Shown piece after piece: positions 47,810 through 59,261 of a DNA stretch of 64,000 nt. Made by a program: the position numbers and the translations under genes. Origin of the DNA: Apricaphanius iberus (Eukaryota; Chordata; Actinopteri; Cyprinodontiformes; Aphaniidae). The stretch lies in the NCBI GenBank assembly GCA_028564705.1, contig JAPXFQ010001795.1, forward strand, positions 124,001 to 188,000, given 5' to 3'. Within the stretch, counting starts at the first letter, position 1. Each line of letters begins with the position of its first letter. The notes under the pieces are model-generated. The model was not told where the DNA came from. It searched no databases and was given only the letters and a program-made list of their open reading frames with translations.

Positions 47810-49975
47810 ATGTCAATATTACCTGGTCCTATCTTAGAGAGAGTTGTTGTTTTCACCCGGACAGCACAACTATCTCAACACACCAAGAGCAAAGTAAGAC
47901 AAACCAGGAAATTCCACAACCTACAATCTCGAAAAATCGACAAAAACACTGAAACACTCACTTGGAGGCAAAAAACTGACATCCCAACACAAAATGAAAC
48001 ACAAAACAGGTGGGTAAAGAACTTGTCAGACAGAGAACTTACCTAACCGGAGAAAGAGGTCCTAGCCAAGGGTTTGAACTTTGCCATGACACCAAAAAAG
48101 CTACCCATAGTGGACTGGATTACAGCCACAGAATCCGCTATTAAGAAAAACAAATTAAGTGGAACCGAGGCAGAACAACTTCGGTTAAAAGTGTCGGCAG
48201 CTTTGTCTGAGGCTAAGGTCCCCCCTTCTAACCTCACCATTGGGGAGAGAAAAGCAGTATCAGCACTGAGCAAGGAGCACAACATCACAATCCTTCCAGC
48301 AGACAAAGGTAGGTGCACAGTTGTGCTCAATACAACTGATTACCACACCAAGATCTTTGCACTACTGAATGACTCTAACACGTATGAAACTCTGAAACGA
48401 GACCCCACGAGTGGGTACAAAAAGAAGGTGATAGAATGTCTACAACAACTGCAAAAAGAAGGCATGATTGACAAAACACAATACTACCGGCTTTACCCCC
48501 AGGACTCAATTCCTTGCCTATATGGACTCCCCAAGATCCATAAAGAAGGGGCCCCGCTCAGGCCCATTGTCAGCAGTATAAACTCTGTCACGTACAACAT
48601 AGCCAAACACATAGCTAATATCCTGGCACCTCTGGTAGGCAACACCCCACACCACATCCAAAACTCCATAGACTTTGTGAACAAAGTCCGGAATCTAAAA
48701 ATGGATCCAGATGAGACAATGGTTTCCTATGACGTGACTTCATTGTTCACCTGTATTCCTACCATGGAGGCTTTGGTCACAGTAAGAGAACGACTTACAC
48801 AGGACAACTCCCTCCAAAACAGAACAAAACTCAAACCAGAACACATTTGCCAACTCCTGGAATTGTGCCTGAATACCACATATTTCCAGTTCAATGGCAA
48901 GTTTTATAGACAGAAACACGGCTGTGCCATGGGCTCACCAGTTTCTCCAATTGTGGCAAATTTATACATGGAGGAGGTAGAGTGCAGAGCTTTGAACTCC
49001 TTTGAAGGAATAACACCTAGCCACTGGTTCAGATACGTAGATGACACATGGGTTAAAATCAAAACCAAAGAGGTGCAAGCCTTTACTGAACACATAAACT
49101 CAGTGGACAGAAACATCAAATTCACCAGAGAAGATGTCAAGGACAATAGTTTGCCCTTTTTAGATTGTGTCGTCCAGAGGAGAAAGGACAGAAGGCTCCA
49201 CATTGGGGTATACAGAAAACCCACACACACAGACCAATACCTACTTTTTGACTCACACCACCCACTGGAACACAAGCTTAGTGTTATCAGGACCCTGCAA
49301 CACAGAGCTGATAACATACCCACCAGCTCACAGGCCCAAGGGGAAGAACGCAAGCACGTGAGAGACACCCTCACAACTTGTGGTTACCCCAGCTGGACTT
49401 TTGTGAAAACTGCAGCTAATTCCAGAAGGAAAGCCAACAAAGTGGTTGAAAAAGAAAAAGAAAACAAACGAAACAATGTAGTCATTCCATATGTGTCTGG
49501 GATTTCTGAAAAACTCAGGAGGATTTTTAACAAACACAGTATCCCTGTGTATTTCAAACCCAGCAACACACTCAGACAGAGACTAGTACATCCCAAGGAC
49601 AGAACACCACACACACACAAAAGCAACCTGGTGTATGCAATCCAATGCAATGAAGAATGCAAGGACCTCTACATTGGTGAAACCAAACAACCACTGTACA
49701 AACGCATGGCCCAACAAAGGAGAGCTAACTCCTCAGGCATAGACTCTGCTGTTCATTTACATCTCAAGGAGAAAGCTCACTCCTTTGAGGACAGTAATGT
49801 CCAGATATTAGACAGAGAAGACAGATGGTTTGAAAGAGGAGTAAAAGAAGCCATCTATGTAAAAGTAGAGAAACCATCGCTAAACAGAGGAGGAGGCCTG
49901 AGACATCACCTATCTCCAATTTACAATGCTGCACTTTCATCCCTCCCTAGAAGACTCAAACAAATTAGCCTCTAA
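47810..49975 (+). pseudogene. Penelope-like reverse transcriptase with GIY-YIG endonuclease
   Basis: The frame opens at the ATG at 47810 and is read through 722 codons except for a TAA at 48044-48046, codon 79. After it, the frame is open to 49975. Counting from the ATG at 48074, the RT region includes SYDVTSLFT near 218, GCAMGSPVSPIVANLYMEE near 295, and catalytic YVDD at 321-324. A GIY-YIG endonuclease lies at about 518-600, with LVYAIQC and LYIGETKQPLYKR. This domain pair defines Penelope-like elements, which prime reverse transcription at a cut made by the endonuclease. Initiation at 48074 would give a 633-residue protein with both catalytic domains but no N-terminal part; whether that is made is unknown. 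Confidence 0.9.
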
Positions 49976-50048
49976 TAACAGAAACAACTGTGACTCCAAC
50001 GACTGTCGTTATAACACAATAGGGCACTAATGAAGCCGAAACCTAACC

Positions 50049-50286
50049 TCCACCAATAGGCGGCACGCCAACGACCGTCGTTAAGACATGGAGCACAAAG
50101 GATCCAATGACATAATGATTCTTGTTCAAGAGGTTAAATAGCTGAGTCTCCACACCAGTTAGTTGGACCAGTCCCAGCCTGGTCAGCGGCGAGCATGAAC
50201 TGATGAAGCCTCTTGGATAAGAGGTGAAACGTCTTCCAAGACAAATTACCAAGTCCAGTTGCGTTTGATTGAAATTTCCTTGAGAT
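50049..50286. repeat. Right inverted terminal repeat of the Penelope-like element
   Basis: Inverted copy of 47553-47790. A further few bases inward (ggttag against agttag) match with one difference. Confidence 0.9.
50165..50262 (+). ncRNA. Hammerhead-ribozyme-like motif, right repeat
   Basis: CTGATGA at 50200-50206 is followed by a CCTCTT-ggat-AAGAGG stem-loop (stem II), then GAAA at 50226-50229 and CGTC, giving a GTC cleavage triplet at 50231-50233. After GTC, TTC can pair with GAA just before CTGATGA (stem I), with a TGGT/ACCA pairing further out. Stem III would be only ACGT, two pairs without a loop, so self-cleavage would need a dimer or a longer transcript. Hammerheads are known in the terminal repeats of Penelope-like elements. 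The core is seen; activity is inference. Confidence 0.6.
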
Positions 50287-50525
50287 AACCATGACCTGGA
50301 TGAATGAGAATATTCACAGGCTTATTAATAATAATAATGTGTTGCATATTGAAACATATCTGTTTCCTCTCTTAAATCATTATTAATATTTGTGAGCAAT
50401 TAATATGTGATCAGACATAGCGTATCAACATAGAATTATTATTACTATCATATAAAGATAAACCATACAACAGTATTGTGCAGGTAGCCCTATGTATTAC
50501 TGAGCACCCTTTAAGTTGACCCCTG

Positions 50526-52959
50526 CCCTACACTATAACCGATTGGCTTAAGTAGGCCTACAGAGGTGTGGTCTAGAGTGAAACACCCTCTTATATATTG
50601 GGAATTGTCAGATTACGCGAACCTGATGTATTTTTTTTCTCAAATACATTTTTTTTTCTCATACACACACACATATATATTCACAGAACTCCTAGCTACA
50701 TCTTTAAACCCATAAAGTAACGTAACAAACAAATATAATGATGAGAAGACGCGTTATACACAGTAAGTTGCTAAATCAATACATTTCACTCCAATATCAA
50801 ATTGATCGTTGTTGAAAAACAGTAGCTTGATATATTTTTAGAGCCAACTATTTTACTGCTAGCATTGTTAGCTCAACGTCAGCTTTTAGCCCAGTTGGTG
50901 TCACAGTATAAATGGCAGTGCACCGTTTGTGTTGAAGACTTAGCAACTTTCCGGGCTCACATGTGATTGGCTCTGAAATTTGGACGCGGGACAGATGTTG
51001 TAATGACTACTTTCAGGAGCAGCATTTTTAAAATGACATAAACTTCAACCACCCAGCCAACTGAGATCAAAATCTGTTTCAATGTCACCTTCTTTCCAAC
51101 ACGACTGCGACATTAGACTGTTGTGTGATGTTTCACGGTAAACTTCTTACATATTGCACCTTTATATTGAATTGATTGTAAAGGAAACACAACATATCAA
51201 GACAAACACCTCTTAGTAACTGTGAAGCTCAGCTTGGGGAGGGTAATGATCTGGGCTTGTTTTGTAGCCACAATACCTGGTCAATTTCCAGTTATTGATT
51301 TAAATTCCCCAAAGTACCAAAATATTTCAGCATCAAATGTGAGGCTACCAATCTGACAGCTGAAGCTTGGCCTGAACTGGGTCATATTAAATGACTCTGA
51401 TCCTTAACAGAACAAAAAATACAACAACTTAAGAAAGCTGCACTTCAGCACATTCATCCCAACTTGTATTAAGTGAATCTGTGTGGAGAAAAAGAGTAGG
51501 CTGAGATATCTCCACAATATGAGAGGCGGAAAAAGGTCACATATGCAAAACTGCAGGATGCTGCTGCCAGAAATCCCTCTGCAGATGACTTAGTAATTAG
51601 ACAGACACATTTACAGCAATCTCAGACCTAGTGTGTGGGTCAAATGATTTTCATTTTGCAATTCATGGGTGAAATTTGAATTAAAACCAAGATTTCAATC
51701 ACAACTTGAAAAATGAGCCATGAGTAGACATATTTGGTAACTGCAGCCTTTTACATAGGAAAATGACCAGTCCAAGAGTGGAGAGTCAAATGGTTTATGA
51801 GTTTACACAGCAGCTGGCGGCTCACTCCCAATCCATCATGGCCGACTGTGCAAGTCTCACCCTGACTCTGTAGTCAATGATATCCTGCTATCCTCAAAAG
51901 GCCAAGCCTGTGTGAAAGTGTGGTCAACCACAAGCTGGGCTGTGGTATAGACAATGCCATCGTTCTGATGTAGCGGATCACAATATCCTAAGATATTCCA
52001 TTAGAATCGACTTTCTGAGGAGGCCGCTTTGTTTACTCACGTTTTAAACACACTTTTCATTAAGCCCAAATTTTTGTATCAAAATGTATTTTTATTCGGC
52101 TGATGTTATATTGTATGTATGCAGAAAATCATTATAATTAACAGAATTAGAGGACTAAATACACAAGTCTGGGTTGAATTAATCTATGTAATGTGGGGCT
52201 GCCGAGATTTGTCTCAACGACGTTGATGAGCAAAACTGTTGACGACAAACATAGTAATCAACACTATCCTTTATTTTTTCAAGCTTTGTTTTTCTCTTAA
52301 AGCTGTGGCTGTACTTTTCGCTGCTCGTTCTGCCTTTCTACCCCTGCACACAGGGACCATCTGAGGTTACGCACAGGCAGCGCATAACATGCAGGAGGAG
52401 GAAGCCATACCTCAGGCAAGAACAGACGCGCAGCTGTGGCAATCTGGGTCCACCATGGTGTCACTGGAAAAGCCCAGACAGCAGTATCATGGTGCGCTGA
52501 CAACAGAGCTCTAAAGTTTTGGATATTTTCTTTAAAGTAGAACTGGCATGAAATTCCCCGCAACGTTTGGGCCCTTTTTAGCCACACTCTCAGTACCTTA
52601 CTACTATATCAAAGGATCACTTGCCGTAATTCAGCCTTGTTGTAGAACTGCAGGTGTGACGAGGTAGCCCTTCTGTTAGCATTAGCACAGAACGACCGGG
52701 TTTCGGAGGGCTAGGCCTAGGCTATGCGCTTCTGTGGTCAATTAGTCTCTAACGATATTTCGAATGTTCAACTATAATATATCATTTTTTTCCCCCACAT
52801 AAAAGCATACTAGCACCCATGCTACATAAATAAATTGGGGTATTAGCTGTGAAGCTAATTCTGAATGTTATCTATGACGCTAAGTGAAAAGCGAACAACT
52901 CAAACAATGCCACAATGTCTACTAACAGCTGAAGGACATTATTGAGGAAATATGCTTAC
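50526..52959. other. No gene recognised
   Basis: AT-rich with short open frames; a minus-strand frame of 96 codons at 52297-52587 has no recognised motif. Confidence 0.4.
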
Positions 52960-53018
52960 TTGTACAGGGATATTTGCTGGTTCACGGAGAGTTGGTATTA
53001 ATCCTGGTAGAAGTTTAA
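52960..53018 (-). pseudogene. End of a THAP-type exon, separated by the Harbinger insertion
   Basis: Continuing the minus strand past the Harbinger element, the sequence reads LLPGLIPTLREPANIPVQ and then a possible splice donor, GTAAGC, at 52959-52954. A Pro-Thr block at this place corresponds to the conserved AVPT-like box that closes THAP domains. The join to the upstream part at 54141 is inferred from the shared TAA duplication and domain order. Confidence 0.5.
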
Positions 53019-54140
53019 CAGTGTGTCCACACTGAACGTGATAGGAGCGACTATAAAGTGCGACACACGCCTAGCTGTTCGTGTGCATATTCGCACCTTG
53101 AAGCGTGTACAATGCGAACTGGTCGCGCCTAAAATATGCCATTTTCACGCGCGAACTGGCCTTCAGCGGAGCTGGTGCCAGAGTGCATCTGCGGTGGATT
53201 ATGGACCGAGTTGACGGAGGACAGCGTGTTCGGCGCGGGCTTCAGCGGAGCTGGGGCTAAAGGGCAGCTGGCGGTGGATTATGGACTATGGTCTCCGATA
53301 TGACGGAGGACAGAGTGGATTACGTGTTCGGCCTGGCCTCCGGTAGAGCTGGGACTGCTGCACTGGGGGTTTGGTGAGCCACAGATACAGTCTAGCTACT
53401 GTGGAGGGATCCATAAACAGCAGCGAGCCTCTCATAAACACCGGCTCCTCGCCGCCTGGAGAACCTGACCTGCTCGCCCAGTTTGTGCCGTGAAGGTCCA
53501 AGGTTCGCCTGCCGAAACACCAACTACATTTCTGAGCAGCTGTCCATCTGTCTGCGGTTCGTAAAAGTTTATAATATTTGAGCAGCGTGGGACGTGGTGC
53601 GGGAGCTGCTACCAGGAAACCAAGTGAGGAGGCCGTTTCAAGGATGACTTCTAGACCGAGAGGTGCTTTTACAGCAACAACGGCTCTTTTAAGAGCCACC
53701 CACAAACCTCTTAAGAGCATTCCTGTCTAAATAGTTTATTTTTTTATTTCTGTCTCTGTTTAGCAAACTGCTTGTGTCATGTAGCTCGGGGTGATTAGCC
53801 AAGATGTTTATCAGTATTTCCTCCATGTCCTGCTGAGCCTGTGACTCCATGACAGTCACAGAATGACTGAAACTCTGTCCCCTGATTGGTTGTCGCGGCG
53901 CGATTTGACCCTGGAGTTCAGATTTTTCCAACTTGAGCGATAGACGCCATGAGCGCGAATGCACAAAATGCACCACATAAAATGCAGCGCGAATTTTCCA
54001 TCGCATCTGTAGCACGAATCTTTCGCGCAAATCAGGCATAAAAGCTTTTTCGCGACGCAAATCTGCTTCTGAAGTGTCGCGGGACCCCAAGTAAACCTGA
54101 AGCTCTAGTCGCTCCTATCGCGTTTGGTCTGGACACACAG
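53019..54140 (-). mobile_element. PIF/Harbinger element, 1.12 kb, coding remnants
   Basis: It begins cagtgtgtccacactgaacg and ends, reverse complemented, ctgtgtgtccagaccaaacg. Both ends continue to gataggagcga. The flanks are TAA on both sides, the 3-bp TWA duplication of Harbinger elements. Minus-strand open pieces (54090-53689 and 53720-53286) may be remnants of its proteins: one contains ELHDTSSLLNRDRNKKINYL, but I see no DDE nuclease motif. Orientation is taken from these pieces. Confidence 0.75.
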
Positions 54141-54361
54141 TAAGACGATCTGCGAATCCACTGCTGTTTTGTCCCAAGTTGGAAAAACAAATGTTTGCCA
54201 CAAACTACCACATGCTTCAGCAGTCGGTCGTACACATTCCCTGCATACATAAAATCTATCCACAAGCTTTTCAGTGGCTCAGAAGTGGGGAGGACAAAAA
54301 TATTTGTGTTCTCTTTTGTACACCCAGGTACAGTGCAGTTTGGATCCAGTCTGGACTCCAT
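54141..54361 (-). pseudogene. THAP-type zinc-finger exon, broken
   Basis: From the ATG at 54361 the minus strand reads a C2CH finger: CTVPGC (Cys-x4-Cys), 39 residues including a central Trp, then CGKH (Cys-x2-His). This spacing fits THAP DNA-binding domains. After the His, a one-base shift in a T-run (about 54180-54186) is needed to reach the family-like continuation NLGQNSSGFADRL, which leads up to the insertion at 54140 and continues at 53018. So the exon carries a frameshift and a transposon insertion. It could be a host gene relic or a transposon-derived THAP gene. Confidence 0.55.
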
Positions 54362-54429
54362 GCTGTTGGTTTGTTGTTGCCTGTTACCGTAGTTCTCTGC
54401 GCCGTGAAGGGAGGGACTTGCAGGGTGTA

Positions 54430-55134
54430 GTTCGGGGAAGGGGGTAATCGGCTGGAACTCAACACGTAATATGCCGAAACGTGTCGCCATATGCCGAACT
54501 GCCAAACAGCCCGTTTCTGAGTTCTAATTTCACTATGTAGGCAGACATACCCCGGAACAAAGGAAAGACTAATCAGTAATTCTAACCCCTTAGGGGCTAA
54601 AGGCAGGCTGGGGGAACTAAAAGATATGATCAAAAACCTCAAAAAATGCAAATTTCATGCCAGGTCCACGTTAAAAATAAAGAGAAGCATGTGCAATGCA
54701 AAATTCACAAAGGAGAACCTGCTTCCCATGGCAGTACAATGGTGTTACTGGAGCATCTTAAAAGGAAGCCAGTTGTGGCTGACAAAGAAGAGGGACAGTC
54801 GTCTCCGTAAGCTAGTTAGCTGCTAACTTTAGCATCAACAACAGTGTGATGTCCTCTTTTTCCTGGACATGTAGGCTTTTTACATTCTCTCCGGGGCATC
54901 TGGGGGGATTCATATATTTATGAAAAAGTCCTGGTTTTGTCATGCAATGTCCTCCACAGCCCGACCTGCTGCCTAAAAGCTAGTCCTGATCCTTTTATAG
55001 ATGTCCGGCTGCTGTTTACAGGACATTGAGACCCAGTTATCATGACAAAAAATTCTGCTGATGATCTTTTTGGAAGGATTATTGTGTATTACAGTGCCTT
55101 TAATGAAGCTTCTGACTCAAGATCCCGTTGTATC
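54430..55134. other. No gene recognised
   Basis: Sequence between the THAP exon and the foldback element; short open frames only. Confidence 0.4.
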
Positions 55135-56304
55135 ATAGTGCGTTCACACCGCAACCGTTGTCTGCATCACAAAATACTGACAAAGCGACTAGCTGAACGC
55201 CTATACATTTTTAGACTGAAGCTTACAGAGCACGTGGGCGGGCCTTTCTCTGCCGGATTTTTTAAACAATGGCGGATCGTGGCTGGCTAAACAACATTTA
55301 CGTCTGGAGATGTCACTACAGTGAGACGCTCTAACTGGTCGACGCTAGGCCAGCGCACCTGAAAGTTTATCTAGCCGAACTTCTGCATTATTGGCTTTTG
55401 ACGCTTTGAAGCTTAAAATGCAGGATAATGGAACGTTCACACCGTCCCAAATAACAGCGTCAATATTACATGTTAAGTCTACAGTTGAGGCCGCCAGAGG
55501 AACGTTTCAGTCTCTGCAGCGCTTTGTGAGCGTTGGCTCCGTCAACTTTTCAAGCTTTTCCTGCATTTCAAGCTTCAAAGCGCATAACGCTAGCAGAAGC
55601 AGAAGTTCAGCTACATGAACTTTTGATGGTCTTAACACTCTTGACGCAGCACGGCAACCAATCCGAACGTCTCACTGTAGTGACGTTGCCCAACGTCGAC
55701 GCTGCCTAGCCAACCACGATCTGCTAGTATTTAAAACATCCAGCAGAGAAAGGGCCGCCTACGAGCTTTGCAAGCTTCAGCTTAAAATGTATCCAGAGCT
55801 TCTTTGCAGCTCAAGTCGGCAGCTTTATGAACGTACAGTAACTTCACGAGCAGGTCTTTTCCGTTCCGTGTGTGTGTGTGTCGGCGCGCTGTGCTCTCTG
55901 TTCAATATTCCGCTCAGTATTTGCGCTGCACGTTCTGCTCTGTCGTTAACGCCACATAACGTTAATTAACATGGCATTTTATTTTGTTTGAAATTTAACT
56001 TGTCCAGTCGGACAATCAGTTTTCTCTTCCACTTGTCCTACAAAAAAATCCACTTGTCCCGGACAAGCGGACAAGCCTTAATGTCGAGCCCTGTATGTGT
56101 TGAACTAGTCGCTTTGTGAGCGTTGTTTGGCGCTTACAAAGCTTCCGGTTTAAACGCACCATTAGTTTCGTAAACTGACACAGCCAAAGCACACAAAGCA
56201 CCACAGAGACTCTGACGCCCCTTACTGACAGCCTCAACCATTGACATTTAATGTAATCTTGCCGCTCTTGATGTGACCGTTTGGGCGGTGTGAACGCACC
56301 ATTA
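55135..56304. mobile_element. Composite foldback MITE (Harbinger-like ends)
   Basis: The left end reads atagtgcgttcacaccgc. The right end, reverse complemented, reads aatggtgcgttcacaccgcc. Inside, 55200-55440 and 55535-55795 are inverted copies of each other, for example cctttctctgccggatttt against its counterpart at 55745, and cactacagtgagacg against cgtctcactgtagtg. A further gaacgttcacaccgt lies at 55432 and an aaacgcaccatta end at 56151. This suggests nested or partial copies of one family. No coding capacity is seen. Confidence 0.7.
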
Positions 56305-57235
56305 CTTGATAGCTGCAACATCACTGTAGTGATGGTAACTTTATTGCCCTTAGCACATGTCATGTGTCTGCTGTAACGCAGTTTTATTTCAATAATTAGT
56401 TCATAAATGTTAAATAAGCTAGCATCTAAAAAGGCAGTATTTAGATACTACATAACACTTAGAGGTATTTTTAAAAAACATAACGGTATTACGTATTTAA
56501 CGGTATTTTTTTGCCTTTTTTTTCATATCCACATTATCTTATTAGAATGAAGAAAATAAAAAATTGCCAATTTTACTGCCATATGGACTGCATCATATTG
56601 TTTTTTCTAGACACAGGTGAATGATATGAAAATAATTAAAATGATTATGATTCTAGTGGGCATTCTTGATGTTCTAAGGCTGAATGTTTTGTTTTTTTTA
56701 AACCTGACGTTGATGCAAACAACAAATGCATCTTCTAATTGCTCTGCATGTAGTACTGGAGAACCCTGCTAGGGGGCAGAGTATAAACTCAGATCGAATT
56801 TTGCCAAAGAAGAAGTAAAATAAACATGGCGACCCTAGGAGATTATTAGCTGGTTAATATTCAGATAACAACAGAAAAGACAGCAGAAGTATCGTTTACC
56901 ACTATTAATGATTTCTTTCCTACTGGTTTTGCCGCCGTTGACCGCGTTTACCTACAGACGGTCAAATAGCGCTCAACACTTCCCCCTACTGGTTACGCTC
57001 AATAGCGTTTGTAAAAAGTATGCCTTTCGGTTCTCATCTGACATTTTAAAGCTGATAAACTTTGTAAACTATAGACGAGGCTCCTTTTTTTTAATTACTT
57101 CATCAGAATTGTGTGCTTCACTCCTGCCAGCAGCTGCACTTAGTTAAAAACGTTACACTGTGTTGAAGAGCGTGTAGCAGTGAAATCGGTCCTGGCTGAA
57201 ACACTTCCCCTCATTAATCGTTCCGGAAGTTGTCC
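56305..57235. other. No gene; possible decayed hAT sequence
   Basis: The words ctgccatatggactgcatca at 56577 resemble the gatatggac region of another fish hAT family. No end pair was found. Confidence 0.35.
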
Positions 57236-57333
57236 AAACTGGTATACCGGTATAGGGGTATATTAAAAATTCATATCATAACGAAAATAAACACCGGTTT
57301 TTTGGATATGAACCGGTATACCGCCCAGGCCTA
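57236..57333. mobile_element. hAT-like terminal fragment
   Basis: Reverse complemented, the right end reads ctaggcctgggcggtatacc, a known style of hAT terminus in fish, with internal palindromic ggtataccggtata repeats. The opposite end was not found. Confidence 0.4.
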
Positions 57334-57749
57334 GGTAAAATATTTACATTAGACACACAGTCTCTATGTTCCAACGATAATGGTCAGCACGGCTCAGCTG
57401 GCACTGGGCAAAAAATGGTGGCAAGTCATGCAGCTGCTTCAGTCAACTTCAGCTATTGTTATCCGTCTCAGGAGAGGAGTGACCAGAGAAAAGAATCTAG
57501 AGTAATTTAGGTGAACCCCAAACTAGATGGACCCATATAAAATATTTCTACGGCATCAAACACATGTGGAAGCGGCGAATTTCCTCATGGATAGGTAAGC
57601 TAACTCACTTGCTAACTTTACTAACATTAGATGTCAGTTAAATTCCTCTAAGATACATTTGTCACTGGACACAGTTCAGGCTGGTCTTTGGACGTATCAG
57701 CAGCAAACTAGGCAACCACACAGCTGGAATGATTTTTCTATTGTTGCGG

Positions 57750-57969
57750 CTACAACCCTGGTCTAGGTTGTAGTTGCAACTCCTACAAATTTTAGATGTA
57801 TCCCAGCTCCAACACACCTGAATCAAATTGTTCAATTCCCTCATCAGCAGTCTGTCAGCTCTGCAGAGGCCTGATAATGAGAACTTTATTTGATTCAGCT
57901 GTGATGAGAAGGGATGCACCTAAAAGTTGCTGGATAGTAGATCTCCAGGACCAGGATTGGGCAGGCCTG
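57750..57969. mobile_element. hAT MITE, about 220 bp, relative of the 38.98-kb element
   Basis: It contains ctccaacacacctgaatcaa, 'ctctgcagaggcctgataat' and 'tgattcagctgtgatgagaa', matching the interior of the 38978-39202 family in order. Ends are approximate: ctacaaccctggtct on the left and ccaggattgggcaggcctg on the right. No target duplication was seen. Confidence 0.65.
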
Positions 57970-58324
57970 ACCTAGTTACACTAGATGTCGCTACTGTGCT
58001 TGTGTTCCATATCCAAACTTTAACGTGTAACTGAACCCCATGAGAAAGCATTATCCTGCCCCCAGGCAACATTTGAAAAATTCTACCAAAGTGGGCAGGG
58101 CCAGGAGGTACAGAGAGGCATGGCTAAGTCTTGGAGAATGAACGGGGAGGCGGGACGAGTTGGGGTGCGGGGGGTGTTGCAGTCATGGCTGAACCAACTA
58201 GAACCGACACGACATTTGGCCGCTGAGCACCATAAAGGCTCTCTTTACCAGAGAACTCATGATGTCTCTTCTCTGCCGTCCATCAGAGGTAAAGGGAGGC
58301 TTTATGGAGCGCAGCGACCAAAAA

Positions 58325-58610
58325 CAGTATTATGCTGCATTCAGACCACGGGCTTTGTCAGCGTCAGCAACGTCATGATTAAATGTAAAATCTATGGCAG
58401 AGGCCGTTGGAGGAGCGTCACCGTCCCTGCGGCACTTTGCGAGCTTTGGCTCCATCAACTTTTCAAGCTTTTCCTGCTTTCATGCTTCAAAGCTCATAAA
58501 GCCAGCAACGCAGAAGTTCAGCTAGTTGAACTTTTGACGGTGCTGACGCTGCTGACGGCCCTGAAGCGGCGCGTTAAGTTTTTCGGTTTAAACCATTGTG
58601 GTCCTTCATA
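58325..58610. mobile_element. Single-arm copy of the foldback MITE family
   Basis: ccatcaacttttcaagcttt, 'cctgctttcatgcttcaaag' and 'agaagttcagctagttgaac' match 55535-55630 closely. Only one arm is present, so this is a simpler relative of the 55.1-kb element. Confidence 0.65.
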
Positions 58611-59253
58611 GTGCGATATACGGATTTCAGTTTCTCTGTTTCTCTTAGTGGTGTGCGCATTGCACACAATATAAACATTCCAGCTCGCCACAGGGCGGAG
58701 CGAGAGTGCCAGAGAGAGGGAGGGTGTTTCTGTGAGACCATTACTGTGATGTAGACAATGGGAAAAGTTGTACCAATCTCAGCCAATCACAAAATTCAGA
58801 GGCAGTACCACACAATGACCATGAGCGGCAGCACTAAGGCATTTTTAGACCAAAAAATTTTGAATTTAACACATTTACACAAAAATGTCAAAAAATGCCC
58901 TGAAGGTGAAAGATTGGATTGGTAAAAAGCCGTTTATGGAGTTTATAAGCAAAAAAAGTTGTTTGGGGGTTTAGCTACTCTTTAAGGACAAAGATTACAA
59001 AACTTAAGTACTGTGAAGTTATTAAACATGAAGTGGTATACTCAGATTTGAATTTAAAATTGAGTGGGGTAATTGTAAAACAGAAAATATTTACAGAATG
59101 TACATGTTTAATTTTGTGCTAAAACAGTAAATGTATTATTTACAAGAAGTTTAAAAAAAATAAACTGTTAAAAACTGATAAATTTAGGGAGTAAAACAGT
59201 GCAAACCACAGCAGGGATGAAAACATTATTAGGTTTGGTGGGAACAGTCCTTG

Positions 59254-59261
59254 TTGTAGAT
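59254..59261. repeat. 8-bp target-site duplication of the BED-finger hAT, left copy
   Basis: ttgtagat here is repeated exactly at 60536-60543. Confidence 0.85.

Larger units (their letters stand above)
47553..50323 (+). mobile_element. Penelope-like retroelement, nearly intact
   Basis: A 2.77-kb element flanked by an exact 12-bp duplication. It has inverted end repeats of about 239 bp, one long ORF with reverse transcriptase and GIY-YIG endonuclease domains, and a 36-bp unique tail (accatgacctggatgaatga and onward) after the right repeat. Short tails beside one terminal repeat are known in this class. The two end repeats appear identical by eye, so the insertion is recent. One nonsense codon is the only visible lesion in the coding part. 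Confidence 0.88.
47432..50525. mobile_element. hAT MITE carrying a nested Penelope-like element
   Basis: The outer element begins cagggatcaccaacgtggtg and ends 'gcaccctttaagttgacccctg'; the last ten bases are the inverted form of the start. The flanking 8-mers are ccttacac and ccctacac, a 7 of 8 match typical of a hAT target duplication. The outer element's own sequence is only about 300 bp: 47432-47552 and 50336-50525. The rest is the Penelope-like insertion. Confidence 0.8.

Noticed and set aside
48904..49662. Minus-strand frames of 156, 69 and 92 codons
   Set aside because: Shadows of the Penelope-like reverse transcriptase on the plus strand.
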